Source of the DNA: an uncultured Halieaceae bacterium
Lineage (GTDB): Bacteria; Pseudomonadota; Gammaproteobacteria; Pseudomonadales; Halieaceae
NCBI GenBank assembly: GCA_913048575.1
Contig: CAJWWJ010000006.1
Coordinates: 1 to 32,517, forward strand
Length of the DNA stretch: 32,517 nucleotides
Reading direction: 5' to 3'
The notes beneath the pieces were generated by a model that did not search any database, was not told the DNA's origin, and was given only the letters and a program-made list of their open reading frames with translations. A program made the translations under genes and the position numbers. Positions 18,552 to 28,218 of this stretch are shown piece by piece; position 1 is the first letter of the stretch; each line of letters begins with the position of its first letter.

Positions 18552-19268
18552 TCAGCCGAGTAGCTGATCTTTCGCTTGATTAATTTTTGCGGCCAGATAA
18601 TCGTTGCCGCCTCGATCGGGATGACACTTTTGAATCAGTGCTCTGTGGGCCGCAATAATGTCTTCCTCGGTTGCATCATCCTGCAATCCCAGGACCGCAA
18701 GGGCCTCCGCACGACTCGATGGAGCAGGGCCGTTTTCTCCTCCTCGGTCCGTCTCTTCACGGTCTTGCGCATCCTCTGGGAAACGCTGTTCAAGATAGCT
18801 AGCCAGTAGCTGAGCAGAGTCGGTGTCTTCATGCTGACAGTAGCTCAGCAGCTCATCGAGTTGTTGTCGATTGAGTTCGCTCAAGAGCCACCCCTTGAAG
18901 GTACTCTCCAATACGACGCCACTAAGGTCGCCGCTGTCGTGATCGAGTGTCATTTTGATGATGCGTGATGTCACTTCGGATTGCTTACTCGATGATCTGG
19001 CGCCAGATGTGCGCAAGCTACCCAGCGCGGGGAGCAGTCGCACCAATACAGGCAGCATCTGCCGAGCCGCCACCAATAGACCGGTCAACGCAGCGCCGAC
19101 CCAATGCATCTTGCCCATCAACGTCAGGATGACGACGCCAATCACCGCGCTACCGACGATGATTTGTAGATACGCGGCACGCCGCTTGTGCGGTGGTTGC
19201 TGTTGTGCACGCCGCACTAATACGACCAGCGTGAAGACAATGACGAGGAGCAGAATAACTCTTGGCAC
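18552..19268 (-). CDS. Membrane-anchored J-domain protein
   Basis: Two hydrophobic N-terminal segments; C-terminal J domain EALAVLGLQDDATEEDIIAAHRALIQKCHPDRGGNDYLAAKINQAKDQLL with HPD motif. Confidence 0.9.
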   Translation of the reverse strand: MPRVILLLVIVFTLVVLVRRAQQQPPHKRRAAYLQIIVGSAVIGVVILTLMGKMHWVGAALTGLLVAARQMLPVLVRLLPALGSLRTSGARSSSKQSEVTSRIIKMTLDHDSGDLSGVVLESTFKGWLLSELNRQQLDELLSYCQHEDTDSAQLLASYLEQRFPEDAQDREETDRGGENGPAPSSRAEALAVLGLQDDATEEDIIAAHRALIQKCHPDRGGNDYLAAKINQAKDQLLG

Positions 19269-19331
19269 GGTGGTTATGCCTCCTGTGATGAACGTATGAG
19301 CCGCTGTAATTCTATCTGTTTTAGTGACTCG

Positions 19332-20024
19332 TTATGGCGTTTTTTCGAGTTGGCTCAGCAGCGTTCGATCGCCGCGCGTATTCGATCGGCGCAGCGCCGC
19401 GATACCGCCTTGGGCAAATCGGCTCACGGCAGCCAGTAGGGTGCGGAGTTGATCAGCACTGCTTGCATCGAACGGCGCATAAGCTCCGTGACTTAATTGC
19501 GCCAGTTGTTCAAAGATGGCCCGAGTGTGTGCGTCGCGCCCTTCCTGAAAAAGAAAGAGGGGGATTTTTTTGATGGCGCATCGACCCGCCAAGGAGGCTA
19601 AAGTCTCTGGCGATTCTTCGCAGGCGTCACCTACCAAGATCACAGCTCGTAATGGCTGGGAGGCAGAGTGGGCCTCAAGGGCGTGGTGAATTACCCTGCC
19701 AATTTGAGTTGCCCCGGGTTCGCAGGTGACGCAACTCATTTGATCGAGCAATGCTCCGGCTTGCGTCAGCCAATGACTAGCAAAGAATTCGCCTAGGCCT
19801 CGGTAGTAACAAAGCTGTATCGCTAATGTCTGCTCGTTCAACGCGGCCGAAAATAACTCACTGTGTAATTGACGTGCCTGATCCCATGTGGGCTCTCGGC
19901 TGGCCGTGGCGTCGAGTGCAAAAATGATGCGACTTTGGCGAGCAGTAATGGCCTTGATCGCACGCGTTTTACTCAGAAAGCGGGTAATTTCCTGAGTTTT
20001 TGGCTGACTGATCTCCTTGGGAAT
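19332..20024 (-). CDS. VWA-domain-like protein; probable non-canonical ATT start
   Basis: Track lists only 19332..19841 from an internal TTG. The frame extends upstream as (I)PKEISQPKTQEITRFLSKTRAIKAITARQSRIIFALDATASREPTWDQARQLHSELFSAALNEQTLAIQLCYYRG. MIDAS-like DATAS lies upstream of the TTG. In-frame TAG at 20034-20036; no ATG/GTG/TTG between it and the MIDAS-like motif. Confidence 0.75.
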   Translation of the reverse strand: MPKEISQPKTQEITRFLSKTRAIKAITARQSRIIFALDATASREPTWDQARQLHSELFSAALNEQTLAIQLCYYRGLGEFFASHWLTQAGALLDQMSCVTCEPGATQIGRVIHHALEAHSASQPLRAVILVGDACEESPETLASLAGRCAIKKIPLFLFQEGRDAHTRAIFEQLAQLSHGAYAPFDASSADQLRTLLAAVSRFAQGGIAALRRSNTRGDRTLLSQLEKTP

Positions 20025-20033
20025 GCGACGTGC

Positions 20034-20243
20034 CTAAAGAGAAGAACGGGGCGCTAGCAGGCCGCGATCGCGCAATTCTTGAAGATAATGCCGCCGGCTG
20101 GCAAGTTCGGAGATGACGGCCTGCAGTGCGTCTCGACCGAGCGCGTGTCGCCCCTTACTGGGCGTTTCGTCTACTAGATCCAGTAGCTTTCGGCTTGAAA
20201 AATCTTCCGCGTTGAAAGTGTTGTTAGTTGTCTTTGTTTTCAT
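20034..20243 (-). CDS. Small hypothetical protein (69 aa)
   Basis: MKTKTTNNTFNAEDFSSRKLLDLVDETPSKGRHALGRDALQAVISELASRRHYLQELRDRGLLAPRSSL; strong SD-like GGGGGA 6 nt before ATG 20243 (track start 20288 less likely). Same frame as downstream VWA gene. Confidence 0.65.
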   Translation of the reverse strand: MKTKTTNNTFNAEDFSSRKLLDLVDETPSKGRHALGRDALQAVISELASRRHYLQELRDRGLLAPRSSL

Positions 20244-20432
20244 TTTATTTCCCCCCGTCCCCTGTTGTTGTGCAACTTCCTGGAGCATGCAGCGATGTCT
20301 TGATCTGCTTCTTTCCGGAGACGGGATTTACTGTCAGTTGTTAAAATAGCCCGCTATTATGACAAAAATTAAGCAAGATTGCCTGAGCAAGCGAATGTTG
20401 CCGCAAATGTGAGGGGTGAAAGGGTGAAATGG

Positions 20433-21101
20433 ATGGAATTACGACGTAAACACGCGCTGCCTGACGCAGCTACTGCTCTCCCGGGTAGGGACACCCCCAT
20501 GCCTATTGCCCAAAATCACGCGGTGTTGGCTGTGCCACTGCAACCACCCTACCCAGTGGGTTTGGCGGAAGCAATGTTCGGTATGGGGTGTTTTTGGGGC
20601 GTTGAGAGACTCTTTTGGCGTCAGCCGGGTGTTTACACGACGGCCGTGGGCTATGCCGGCGGGCTGACGCCCAACCCGACCTATCAGGAGGTCTGCTCGG
20701 GTGGGACCGGGCATAACGAAGTCGTGCGGATTATTTTTGATCCTGCAGTGATGACTTACGAAAATCTGCTGACTATTTTTTGGGAAAACCATAACCCGAC
20801 GCAGGGTATGCGCCAGGGGAATGATTGGGGCACTCAATACCGGTCGGGTATCTATTATTCGACTGAATCCCAAAAGTCAGCCGCTTTGACTAGCCAACAA
20901 AGTTATCAGGTAGCGCTGAGTCAGGCAGGTCACAGCGAGATCACGACCGAAATTTGTGAGGCGCCGCTGTTCTTTTTTGCCGAAGATTATCACCAGCAAT
21001 ATCTCCACAAAAATCCCGCCGGCTATTGCGGTATGGGTGGGACAGGCGTTAGCTGTGCAGTCGGGGTCGGTGTGGCGGCAACAGATGAGACGGTCGTTTA
21101 G
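20433..21101 (+). CDS. msrA: Peptide-methionine (S)-S-oxide reductase MsrA
   Basis: [58 protein letters not shown]-terminal [18 protein letters not shown] 20433 preferred over track start 20379. Confidence 0.96.
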   Translation: MELRRKHALPDAATALPGRDTPMPIAQNHAVLAVPLQPPYPVGLAEAMFGMGCFWGVERLFWRQPGVYTTAVGYAGGLTPNPTYQEVCSGGTGHNEVVRIIFDPAVMTYENLLTIFWENHNPTQGMRQGNDWGTQYRSGIYYSTESQKSAALTSQQSYQVALSQAGHSEITTEICEAPLFFFAEDYHQQYLHKNPAGYCGMGGTGVSCAVGVGVAATDETVV

Positions 21102-21817
21102 CCCACCGGTTGCGGTAGTGCTTGCGCGAGGGCTGCAGCGACTGCGGTGTCGACGCTCAGCGTGCGCTCACCTAGGTGTCGGCACAGGGCGCCAACAGAT
21201 TCGGCAAGCTCAATTTCGAAGGGGATAAAACCGCCCTCGGGGCCCAATAGCACCAAGCCTGCCCTCGCTTCATCTCGTAGGGCCCGAGTCGCGTTGCGGT
21301 CTGCTATCCAGCACGGGCGGTTTTGCGCGAGAGTGGGCAGGATATCCTCGACAAAGGGTCGAAATCGCCGATGCAGATGAACTTCGGGTAACAGGGTGTC
21401 TCCAGCGCGCTCTAGTCCAGCCTCCAGTGCCGCGGCGATGCGATCGGCTTTCAGCAAAGGACTCTGCCAGTAACTTTTTTCGACACGGGCGCTGTGAATC
21501 AGATGCAAGTGCGCGACGCCCATTTCGCTGGCGGTTCGAAAGACACGACGGAGCATCTTTGGGCGAGGCAACGCTAGGATCAGGTCAAATGGATGTCGCT
21601 GCAGCGCAGCCAGTGTTAATTGCACATGGATCCGAACCGTTTTGTCGTCGATCGCTAAAATAGTGCCACTGCCACGCTGTCCGCCCAGCGCACCCACTCT
21701 TAAGACTTGTCCGGGCTGACTTTTGAGGACGGCCACAATGTGCTGATGACGTCTGTCATCGAGCACAACGGTCTCGTCATCGATCCAATCGGCGGGTTTC
21801 AGCAGGACAATATTCAT
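21098..21817 (-). CDS. rsmE: 16S rRNA (uracil1498-N3)-methyltransferase RsmE
   Basis: [80 protein letters not shown]. Confidence 0.95.
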   Translation of the reverse strand: MNIVLLKPADWIDDETVVLDDRRHQHIVAVLKSQPGQVLRVGALGGQRGSGTILAIDDKTVRIHVQLTLAALQRHPFDLILALPRPKMLRRVFRTASEMGVAHLHLIHSARVEKSYWQSPLLKADRIAAALEAGLERAGDTLLPEVHLHRRFRPFVEDILPTLAQNRPCWIADRNATRALRDEARAGLVLLGPEGGFIPFEIELAESVGALCRHLGERTLSVDTAVAAALAQALPQPVG

Positions 21818-21832
21818 GGCAGTTCCGTCTCG

Positions 21833-23170
21833 CTACACCCAGAGGTCGTAGTCATCTGCCGCAGAGATTTCTGCCTCGACTAAGTCACCCGGTGAAAAGT
21901 CGGTAATGTCAGGTAAATGCACCACGCCATCGATCTCAGGTGCGTCAGCAAAAGTACGGCCGATTGCGCCGTCCTCTGTGACCTGATCAATCAAAATGGT
22001 CTGAGTGGATCCTATTTTTCGTTGTAATTTGGCCGCACTAATCGACTGTTGCAATGCCATAAAGCGGTCCCACCGCGCGGCCTTGGTCGCCTCGGGAATG
22101 GGGTTGGGCAACTCATTCGCGGCGGCACCTTTGACGGGAGAATATTGAAAACAGCCAACACGATCCAATTGAGCACGATCAATAAAGGTCAAGAGCGATT
22201 CAAACTCTTCTTCGGTCTCTCCCGGATAACCCACAATAAAGGTCGAGCGGATGCTGAGATCAGGACAAATGTCCCGCCATTTTGCGATACGGTCGAGAGT
22301 TTTTTCTGCCGCGGCGGGGCGTTTCATCCGTTCAAGAACACTGCGGGCTCCGTGTTGAAGCGGCATATCGATATAAGGCAGCAGTTTTCCTGCGGCCATC
22401 ATTGGGATCAATTTGTCGACGTGTGGGTAGGGGTAGACATAGTGGAACCTCACCCAGACACCGAGCTCGGAGAGGGCCGACGCTAGGCTTTCTAAATTAC
22501 TTTTCAGCGGACGACCATGCCAAAAGTCAGTTTGGTATTTCAAATCGATCCCGTAAGCACTCGTATCTTGTGAAACGACCAGTAACTCCCGCACACCCGC
22601 TCGCACAAGACCCTCTGCCTCACTCATGACAGAGCCGATGGGTCGACTCACTAGGTCACCACGGAGGCTGGGGATAATGCAGAAGCGACAACGATGATTA
22701 CAGCCTTCGCTGATCTTGAGGTAAGCATAATGGCGGGGCGTGAGTTTTACGCCCTGGGCCGGTATCAAGTCCAGATGGGGGTTGGGCTGGTGATGTTGTG
22801 GCAGCACCTCACGAACCGTACTTAGGACCTCTTCGTAAGCGGCAGGACCGCTAATGCCGAGCACCTTCGGGTGCCTTGCCCGAATCGCATCGGCATCATC
22901 ACCGCGGCCCATGCAACCCGTGACTAAGACTCGTCCGTTTTCTCTGATCGCTTCTCCGATGGTTTCTAAACTTTCCTCCTTTGCGGCGTCAATGAACCCA
23001 CAGGTATTTACAATAACGACGCCGGCATCCTCGTACTGAGGGGTGATGTCATAACCCTCTATACGGAGTTGTGTGAGGATTCGCTCTGAATCAACCAAGG
23101 CCTTAGGGCACCCCAGTGAAATGAAGCCTACCTTTGCTCTGTCAGGTGTTTGGATAGCGGTGTCCCTCAT
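21833..23170 (-). CDS. rimO: Ribosomal protein uS12 methylthiotransferase RimO
   Basis: [22 protein letters not shown]; radical SAM motif [43 protein letters not shown]-terminal TRAM-like region. Confidence 0.97.
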   Translation of the reverse strand: MRDTAIQTPDRAKVGFISLGCPKALVDSERILTQLRIEGYDITPQYEDAGVVIVNTCGFIDAAKEESLETIGEAIRENGRVLVTGCMGRGDDADAIRARHPKVLGISGPAAYEEVLSTVREVLPQHHQPNPHLDLIPAQGVKLTPRHYAYLKISEGCNHRCRFCIIPSLRGDLVSRPIGSVMSEAEGLVRAGVRELLVVSQDTSAYGIDLKYQTDFWHGRPLKSNLESLASALSELGVWVRFHYVYPYPHVDKLIPMMAAGKLLPYIDMPLQHGARSVLERMKRPAAAEKTLDRIAKWRDICPDLSIRSTFIVGYPGETEEEFESLLTFIDRAQLDRVGCFQYSPVKGAAANELPNPIPEATKAARWDRFMALQQSISAAKLQRKIGSTQTILIDQVTEDGAIGRTFADAPEIDGVVHLPDITDFSPGDLVEAEISAADDYDLWV

Positions 23171-23174
23171 TAAC

Positions 23175-23717
23175 TTAGGCGTCTATGGCGCTGGCGTTGC
23201 TGTGCGTTCTGACGGGCAGTTCTTTTCTCAGCACCGCCAGTAACTCAAGAGATTCCTCGCGATTGAGAAAATCTCCGATTGGCGTTTCGGATACTTTGTC
23301 ATGAACGCATAGCTCAGGTCCCTGCCAAGGGTGAGCTTCCGGCGTCACTCTCAGTGCTGCGTCTGCCCGTGTAAATTGCCAGGTTCGTTTCGGCACAAAG
23401 TAACCCTTATCAATTATCACAGTATCAGCGTTTAAATGAATGACATGTCGGTACTCGAGCTTCCAGTTGACCCAGTACAGTGCGCCACCAAGTGCCGTTA
23501 GCTCTAAGCCCGCCAGCGGCAGAATCGGCCAAGCGCCCGCTAGGGCAAAACCAATGCCTGCACCCAGCGAGGGTACGGCAAGCGCCGCGAGTAGCCATAA
23601 ATTCTGGTGCCAGGTCGAAGAATGATTGGGCTTGATTACCACAACCATTTCTCGATCCGCTTGGTCATAGGAAATCACACGATTCTCCACCACAAGATGG
23701 GGCGTATGGTAATGCAT
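23175..23717 (-). CDS. DUF2244-type inner membrane protein
   Basis: Two TM segments followed by [39 protein letters not shown], consistent with DUF2244. Confidence 0.78.
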   Translation of the reverse strand: MHYHTPHLVVENRVISYDQADREMVVVIKPNHSSTWHQNLWLLAALAVPSLGAGIGFALAGAWPILPLAGLELTALGGALYWVNWKLEYRHVIHLNADTVIIDKGYFVPKRTWQFTRADAALRVTPEAHPWQGPELCVHDKVSETPIGDFLNREESLELLAVLRKELPVRTHSNASAIDA

Positions 23718-23742
23718 CCAGCGCGCTCCTAAAAATGATCTG

Positions 23743-24531
23743 TTATGCGCCGGCGTAAATGCATCGCGGTGGTGAGTGGGCGGTTAGTTTGTGACCGGAA
23801 ATCGGGTGACGAAAGGCGATGCTGGTCGCGTGGAGCAACAGCCGCGGTGAGGCATTCAGCACCTCCTCCGGCGCATAAAAGTCGCAGCCCAAAATCGGAT
23901 GCCCAATCTCTTTCAAATGAATACGCAGTTGATGTGATCGGCCCGTGATAGGGAAAAGTTCGACAACCGTCGATTCATCTTCCCTCGCCACCACGCGCCA
24001 TCGAGTCACAGCGGATTTCCCAGTCGTGAAACACACCTTTTGCTTTGGCCGGTTGGGCCAATCCCGCGTCAATGGCAGTGTGATCTCGCCCGTATCTGGC
24101 GATAGATAGCCTGCAACGCGAGCGAAGTAGGTTTTGTCGATTTGTCTTGATTGGAATTGTCTAGCCAGTTCCGATAGCGCCGCCCTTGTTCGAGGCACGA
24201 CCATCACGCCAGAGGTATCGAGGTCAAGGCGATGGACTGCGCTTACGCCGGGATACTGTCGGTCCAGTCGGTTAAGCAGGCAGTCGTGATTGAGAGGATG
24301 TCGCCCGGGTACGCTCAGCAACAAGGTGGGCTTATCGACAATAAGCAGATGCTCATCCCGGTAGAGCAATCGAATGGGTTCTTTCGAGTGAGGGACGAGG
24401 TAAGGCGGCTGTGGGTCTACCGTAAAATTCAAAGGAGAGCTTGTCGCGAGGCCGTCAGGGGCGCCCGGCAGCGTCCAAAGCCTGCAGGTAACGACTGATG
24501 GCATCGGCCACACCATAGCGCAGTGCATCAA
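23743..24531 (-). CDS. RluA-family pseudouridine synthase
   Basis: LLYRDEHLLIVDKPTLLLSVPGR...VHRLDLDTSGVMVVPRT...ELFPITGRSHQLRIHLKEIGHPILGCDFY. Start uncertain; the 5' end of the ORF overlaps pdxJ. Confidence 0.92.
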   Translation of the reverse strand: MMHCAMVWPMPSVVTCRLWTLPGAPDGLATSSPLNFTVDPQPPYLVPHSKEPIRLLYRDEHLLIVDKPTLLLSVPGRHPLNHDCLLNRLDRQYPGVSAVHRLDLDTSGVMVVPRTRAALSELARQFQSRQIDKTYFARVAGYLSPDTGEITLPLTRDWPNRPKQKVCFTTGKSAVTRWRVVAREDESTVVELFPITGRSHQLRIHLKEIGHPILGCDFYAPEEVLNASPRLLLHATSIAFRHPISGHKLTAHSPPRCIYAGA

Positions 24532-25222
24532 TGGTAAAAGCGTGCCCTATCGACACCTCCAGTAACGCATCAATATGAAAGTCAGGGAGGTTGCTCAGAT
24601 TAAGATCGTGCCCTGCGTTGATACCTAAGCCATGAAGTGTCGCTTCAGCTGCCGCCTCCTGAAATTGAGTGAGTGACGATCTGTGTTCGCCGCACTCATG
24701 GGCGCGGGCGTAGGTTTCGGTGTATAGCTCAACGCGGTCCGCGCCGAGCGCGCGCACCAGACTGATTTGCGCGGGATCAGGGTCCATAAATAAACTCACG
24801 CGACACCCCCAGCCCTTCAGTTGCTCGACAATAGGGCGTAAACGATCGCCGTCACGAGTGATGTCAAAGCCGTGATCAGAGGTCAGTTGATCATTGCCAT
24901 CGGGCACTAGCGTCACTTGCTCAGGGCGAATGCGTTCAATCAATGACAAGAACCCAGGATAATCCTCAACGCCTGCACGCGGGGCGGACTGTGCAGCGGC
25001 AAAGGGATTGCCTTCAATATTGAGTTCGGTGCCGCCCATCTCGCCCAGTCGGAGGCAATCCTCTGCTCTGATGTGGCGTTGATCGGGTCTGGGATGCACC
25101 GTAATGCCGTGCGCTCCTGCCTGAATCACGCTCGCTGCGAACTCGCAGGGATCAGGATGTTTCGTATCACGAGCGTTGCGAATCAGCGCGATTTTATTGA
25201 GATTGATGCTGAGCTGCGTCAT
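24455..25222 (-). CDS. pdxJ: Pyridoxine 5'-phosphate synthase PdxJ
   Basis: LSINLNKIALIRNARDTKHPDPCEFAASVIQAGAHGITVHPRPDQRHI; FMDPDPAQISLVRALGADRVELYTE; GINAGHDLNLSNL. Confidence 0.97.
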   Translation of the reverse strand: MTQLSINLNKIALIRNARDTKHPDPCEFAASVIQAGAHGITVHPRPDQRHIRAEDCLRLGEMGGTELNIEGNPFAAAQSAPRAGVEDYPGFLSLIERIRPEQVTLVPDGNDQLTSDHGFDITRDGDRLRPIVEQLKGWGCRVSLFMDPDPAQISLVRALGADRVELYTETYARAHECGEHRSSLTQFQEAAAEATLHGLGINAGHDLNLSNLPDFHIDALLEVSIGHAFTIDALRYGVADAISRYLQALDAAGRP

Positions 25223-25842
25223 GGCGTGATACGGCTAATGGATAAAATCGAAATGGGTTTGACAGGGACGTCTTGAAAAGTGGTGACACCCCCAGCGGTC
25301 TTAGCAGGTGCCGGACCCGTGTCCGACAGTGAGATGATATCGACGACTTGCATACCGTCGATCACCTCGCCGAAGACGGTATAACCCTCACTACTGGGCG
25401 TCCAATCGAGTCGTAAGTTGCTGCGTTGATTGATGAAGAACTGAGCCGTCGCAGAATTGGGGTCATTAGTGCGCGCCATGGCAAGCGTGCCGCGAGTATT
25501 GTGCACCTTATTGCGAGATTCATTCGCGATGGGGCCTCGGGTCGGTTTTTCCTCGAGCGATGAGGTAAAGCCGCCGCCTTGAATCATAAAGTTGCTGATG
25601 ACCCGGTGAAATACGGTGCCGTTATAATAGCCATCATCGACATACTGAAGAAAATTCTCGACGGTAATCGGTGATTTATCTGCAAATAGCTCAACAGTAA
25701 TGTCACCGTCTGTCGTTTTCACGAGTACTTTTGGATTACCGTCTAGCGACTCCTGAGCAAAGACCTCTAGAGCCCCGATGCTCAGCAACACCGAGACGAG
25801 CAGAGCGCACAGTGAGCGCAGGCGAGTAAGGTATGAATTCAT
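25219..25842 (-). CDS. Cyclophilin-type peptidyl-prolyl cis-trans isomerase, exported
   Basis: Signal peptide MNSYLTRLRSLCALLVSVLLSIGALEVFAQ; VKTTDGDITVELFADKSPITVENFLQYVDDGYYNGTVFHRVISNFMIQGGGF. ATG 25842 preferred over track 25893; ATGA overlap with pdxJ. Confidence 0.94.
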   Translation of the reverse strand: MNSYLTRLRSLCALLVSVLLSIGALEVFAQESLDGNPKVLVKTTDGDITVELFADKSPITVENFLQYVDDGYYNGTVFHRVISNFMIQGGGFTSSLEEKPTRGPIANESRNKVHNTRGTLAMARTNDPNSATAQFFINQRSNLRLDWTPSSEGYTVFGEVIDGMQVVDIISLSDTGPAPAKTAGGVTTFQDVPVKPISILSISRITP

Positions 25843-25856
25843 AGTGTTCTCCCTGA

Positions 25857-26552
25857 TTAAGACCAACCGTCTTGTCGTTTTTTTCTGGGCCATAGTCGTG
25901 GTGCAATCACGGCCAAAATGACCCCGAGTAGGACGGCTAAAGCACCGTCTAGCATTTGATTATTGGTAATACGTTCTCGTAAGCGCACATTTTCCAAGCG
26001 CAGCAAATCCGCTTCGGATCTTTCCGACTCTAATTCCGCGACCAGTTGCTGGTTCATCAAATCTAGCTCGATCGCTGCCGCTGAGACACGTTTTATTTCA
26101 GTGAGTTCAACGCGAGTCGTGTCGAGTTCGCGCTCAAGCTGATCGACCATGCTAACTGCTTTGTCTGCTTCAGATGAGCTCGCGTCGAGTTGATTCACCA
26201 ATCGATTTTGCTCGCCCCGGATTTGTTCCAGCTCCACTCGTAGGTCGTTGATCAGCAGCGCCGCAGGCGGATCCACCTGCAGATATTGTGCGCGTATCCA
26301 TCCCCTAGTGCCCCCCGGACTTTCCACATCAATCCACTCATCATCATCGCTCTGCCCGTAAACGATTAGCACTGTACCGGAGGGTAACCCTCGGTTGATG
26401 ATGCGGTAGTCAGACCCCGGCCCGCTGCGAACTGGAACCAGCACCATATCGCTGATGTATTGCGTCTCCTGAGCCACGAGGGCGGTGGCCCAACAGCATG
26501 ATAGGAGTAGCAGCATGACGGTTGCACGTCGAGCGATGGTGAGTAGTGTCAT
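25857..26552 (-). CDS. SH3-domain membrane protein (TIGR04211-like: signal peptide, bacterial SH3, coiled coil, C-terminal TM)
   Basis: QYISDMVLVPVRSGPGSDYRIINRGLPSGTVLIVYGQ...DEWIDVESPGGTRGWIRAQYL, coiled-coil region, terminal TM. Confidence 0.87.
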   Translation of the reverse strand: MTLLTIARRATVMLLLLSCCWATALVAQETQYISDMVLVPVRSGPGSDYRIINRGLPSGTVLIVYGQSDDDEWIDVESPGGTRGWIRAQYLQVDPPAALLINDLRVELEQIRGEQNRLVNQLDASSSEADKAVSMVDQLERELDTTRVELTEIKRVSAAAIELDLMNQQLVAELESERSEADLLRLENVRLRERITNNQMLDGALAVLLGVILAVIAPRLWPRKKRQDGWS

Positions 26553-27154
26553 GACGAATCTCGTGTTGGGTCAATATCTTGGTCTTCCGATCTCAAATGA
26601 GGTGCTACGATCATTACCGTGAGCAACATCATCAGCAATATGAAACCAATACTGGAATATAATTTATAGGATACCCAAAAAGCTTCTTCATATTGGTAGG
26701 CTACGTACAGGTTGAGTGCCCCAACGGTGACAAAGTTTGTCACCCACAGCGCATTAAGGCGCTTCCAGATAACCTCACTGAGCACCAGCTGTTGACTTAG
26801 CAGTCGCTCCAGCACCGTTTTTTTACCGACAAACTGTGAGCCGAAAAATAGCACGGCCATCACCCAATTAAAGACCGTCGGTTTCCACTGAATGAATCGT
26901 TGATCTCGCAGCACTAAGGTTGCCGTTCCAAAAACGACGACCGCTACCATCATCCACATGAGCCGCTTGTCGTTTCGTCGCGTGATGGCGAGCATGATTA
27001 GCCAGACCGCGATGGTGGCGATCATCAAGACCGCAGTGGCGCTGAAAATGCCGTCGAAGGTATGCGACCAAGCTCCCACTGTCAGCGTCTCGCCATCCAT
27101 CTGGTAGGCGCCAAAAAATAGCACTATGGGCAGGAATTCTAAGATTTGTTTCAT
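26549..27154 (-). CDS. yciB: Inner membrane-spanning protein YciB (septation protein A family)
   Basis: MKQILEFLPIVLFFGAYQM and multi-TM pattern, FNWVMAVLFFGSQFVGKKTVLERLL; ATGA overlap with the SH3 gene. Confidence 0.93.
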   Translation of the reverse strand: MKQILEFLPIVLFFGAYQMDGETLTVGAWSHTFDGIFSATAVLMIATIAVWLIMLAITRRNDKRLMWMMVAVVVFGTATLVLRDQRFIQWKPTVFNWVMAVLFFGSQFVGKKTVLERLLSQQLVLSEVIWKRLNALWVTNFVTVGALNLYVAYQYEEAFWVSYKLYSSIGFILLMMLLTVMIVAPHLRSEDQDIDPTRDSS

Positions 27155-27275
27155 GTAGTCGTCTGATTCAGCGTGCTAGCGCTCGCCTTCGCCGTTGCAA
27201 TGTTAGACAATCCCGCTCTCCTTCTCAGCTCACGGGCGGATTGCCACCTGGTTTGAGCGCAGTGTAGAGATTGCC

Positions 27276-28094
27276 TTGATAGACTTCCACACACATAGTG
27301 CCGCTTCTGATGGTGCGCTCTCTGCTTCGGATCTCATCGAGCGAGCAGCAAAAGAAGGCGTCAGCCGTTTCGCGTTGACGGATCACGATACGGTGCGAGG
27401 TTATCTCAGCGTTTATCAGGAGAGCCCGCCCGGCTTAGATCTAATCAGTGGTGTGGAGCTATCGTGCCAATGGGGCCGAGTCGGCATTCATGTTGTGGGG
27501 TTGGGTTTTCAGGTGCAGGCAGCAGATATGAAAGCGCACCTTGTGGTGTTGGATGCCGCGCGTAAAGACCGTGCCGAGCGTATTGCTCATCGTCTTGAAC
27601 GCGCGGGTATGCAGGGGGCGCTTGAGGGTGCCTTGGCGGTTGCAGGCGATGCGCAAATTGGTCGTCCACACTTCGCGCGGTGGATGGTGTTAGCAGGGCA
27701 CGTGGCCAGTGAGCAGGAAGCATTCAAACGATTTCTCGGCAGTGGTAAGCCGGGAGATATTTCTATCTTGTGGCCAAGTCTTCAGGATACCGTTGAGGTG
27801 ATCACTCGGTCTGGGGGAGTGGCAGTGCTGGCCCACCCACTGCATTACCGCATGACAGCGACGCGCCTACGCGCGCTGGCCGATGCGTTTTGTGAAGCAG
27901 GAGGGGGTGCCATTGAGGTGATTAATGGGCGGCCCAAGGCGGGTGATGTAGAGCAGTTGTGGCGGCTGGCTTCTGACCGAAACGTGCGTGTTTCTGTTGG
28001 TTCAGATTTTCATCGTGACTCGCCTTATGGGGCGGGTTTAGGCGTGAGCATCGCAGAGATGCCGGAGGGGATGGGCGTTTGGGAAACACTATAG
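27276..28094 (+). CDS. PHP-domain phosphoesterase (RNase AM/YciV/TrpH family)
   Basis: IDFHTHSAASDGALSASDLIERAAKEGVSRFALTDHDTVRGY; VAVLAHPLHYRMT; SVGSDFHRDSPYG. TTG start. Confidence 0.92.
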   Translation: MIDFHTHSAASDGALSASDLIERAAKEGVSRFALTDHDTVRGYLSVYQESPPGLDLISGVELSCQWGRVGIHVVGLGFQVQAADMKAHLVVLDAARKDRAERIAHRLERAGMQGALEGALAVAGDAQIGRPHFARWMVLAGHVASEQEAFKRFLGSGKPGDISILWPSLQDTVEVITRSGGVAVLAHPLHYRMTATRLRALADAFCEAGGGAIEVINGRPKAGDVEQLWRLASDRNVRVSVGSDFHRDSPYGAGLGVSIAEMPEGMGVWETL

Positions 28095-28175
28095 ATAACG
28101 TTAACGCCACCGGAAACGCGCTCGCCATAGGGCACGTCGTCGATAGCGGTAGCTGGAGCGAGCGACAGAGTACAA

Positions 28176-28193
28176 GCGCTGTGCAAACAGCGC
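28176..28193 (+). other. Perfect 7-bp hairpin with GCAA (GNRA) loop upstream of yciO
   Basis: GCGCTGT-GCAA-ACAGCGC, 26 nt before ATG 28219; not followed by a U-tract. Confidence 0.6.
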
Positions 28194-28218
28194 CTCCCCA
28201 TGGGCACGAGACAGAGAT

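Noticed and set aside
18448-18582. Short plus-strand ORF MSDQWHHLGEIMSVQPHQRRNTRVVVEAVLSAGGPISRVADLSLD
   Set aside because: About 44 aa, no clear RBS, and its 3' part is antisense to the J-domain gene; not enough support.
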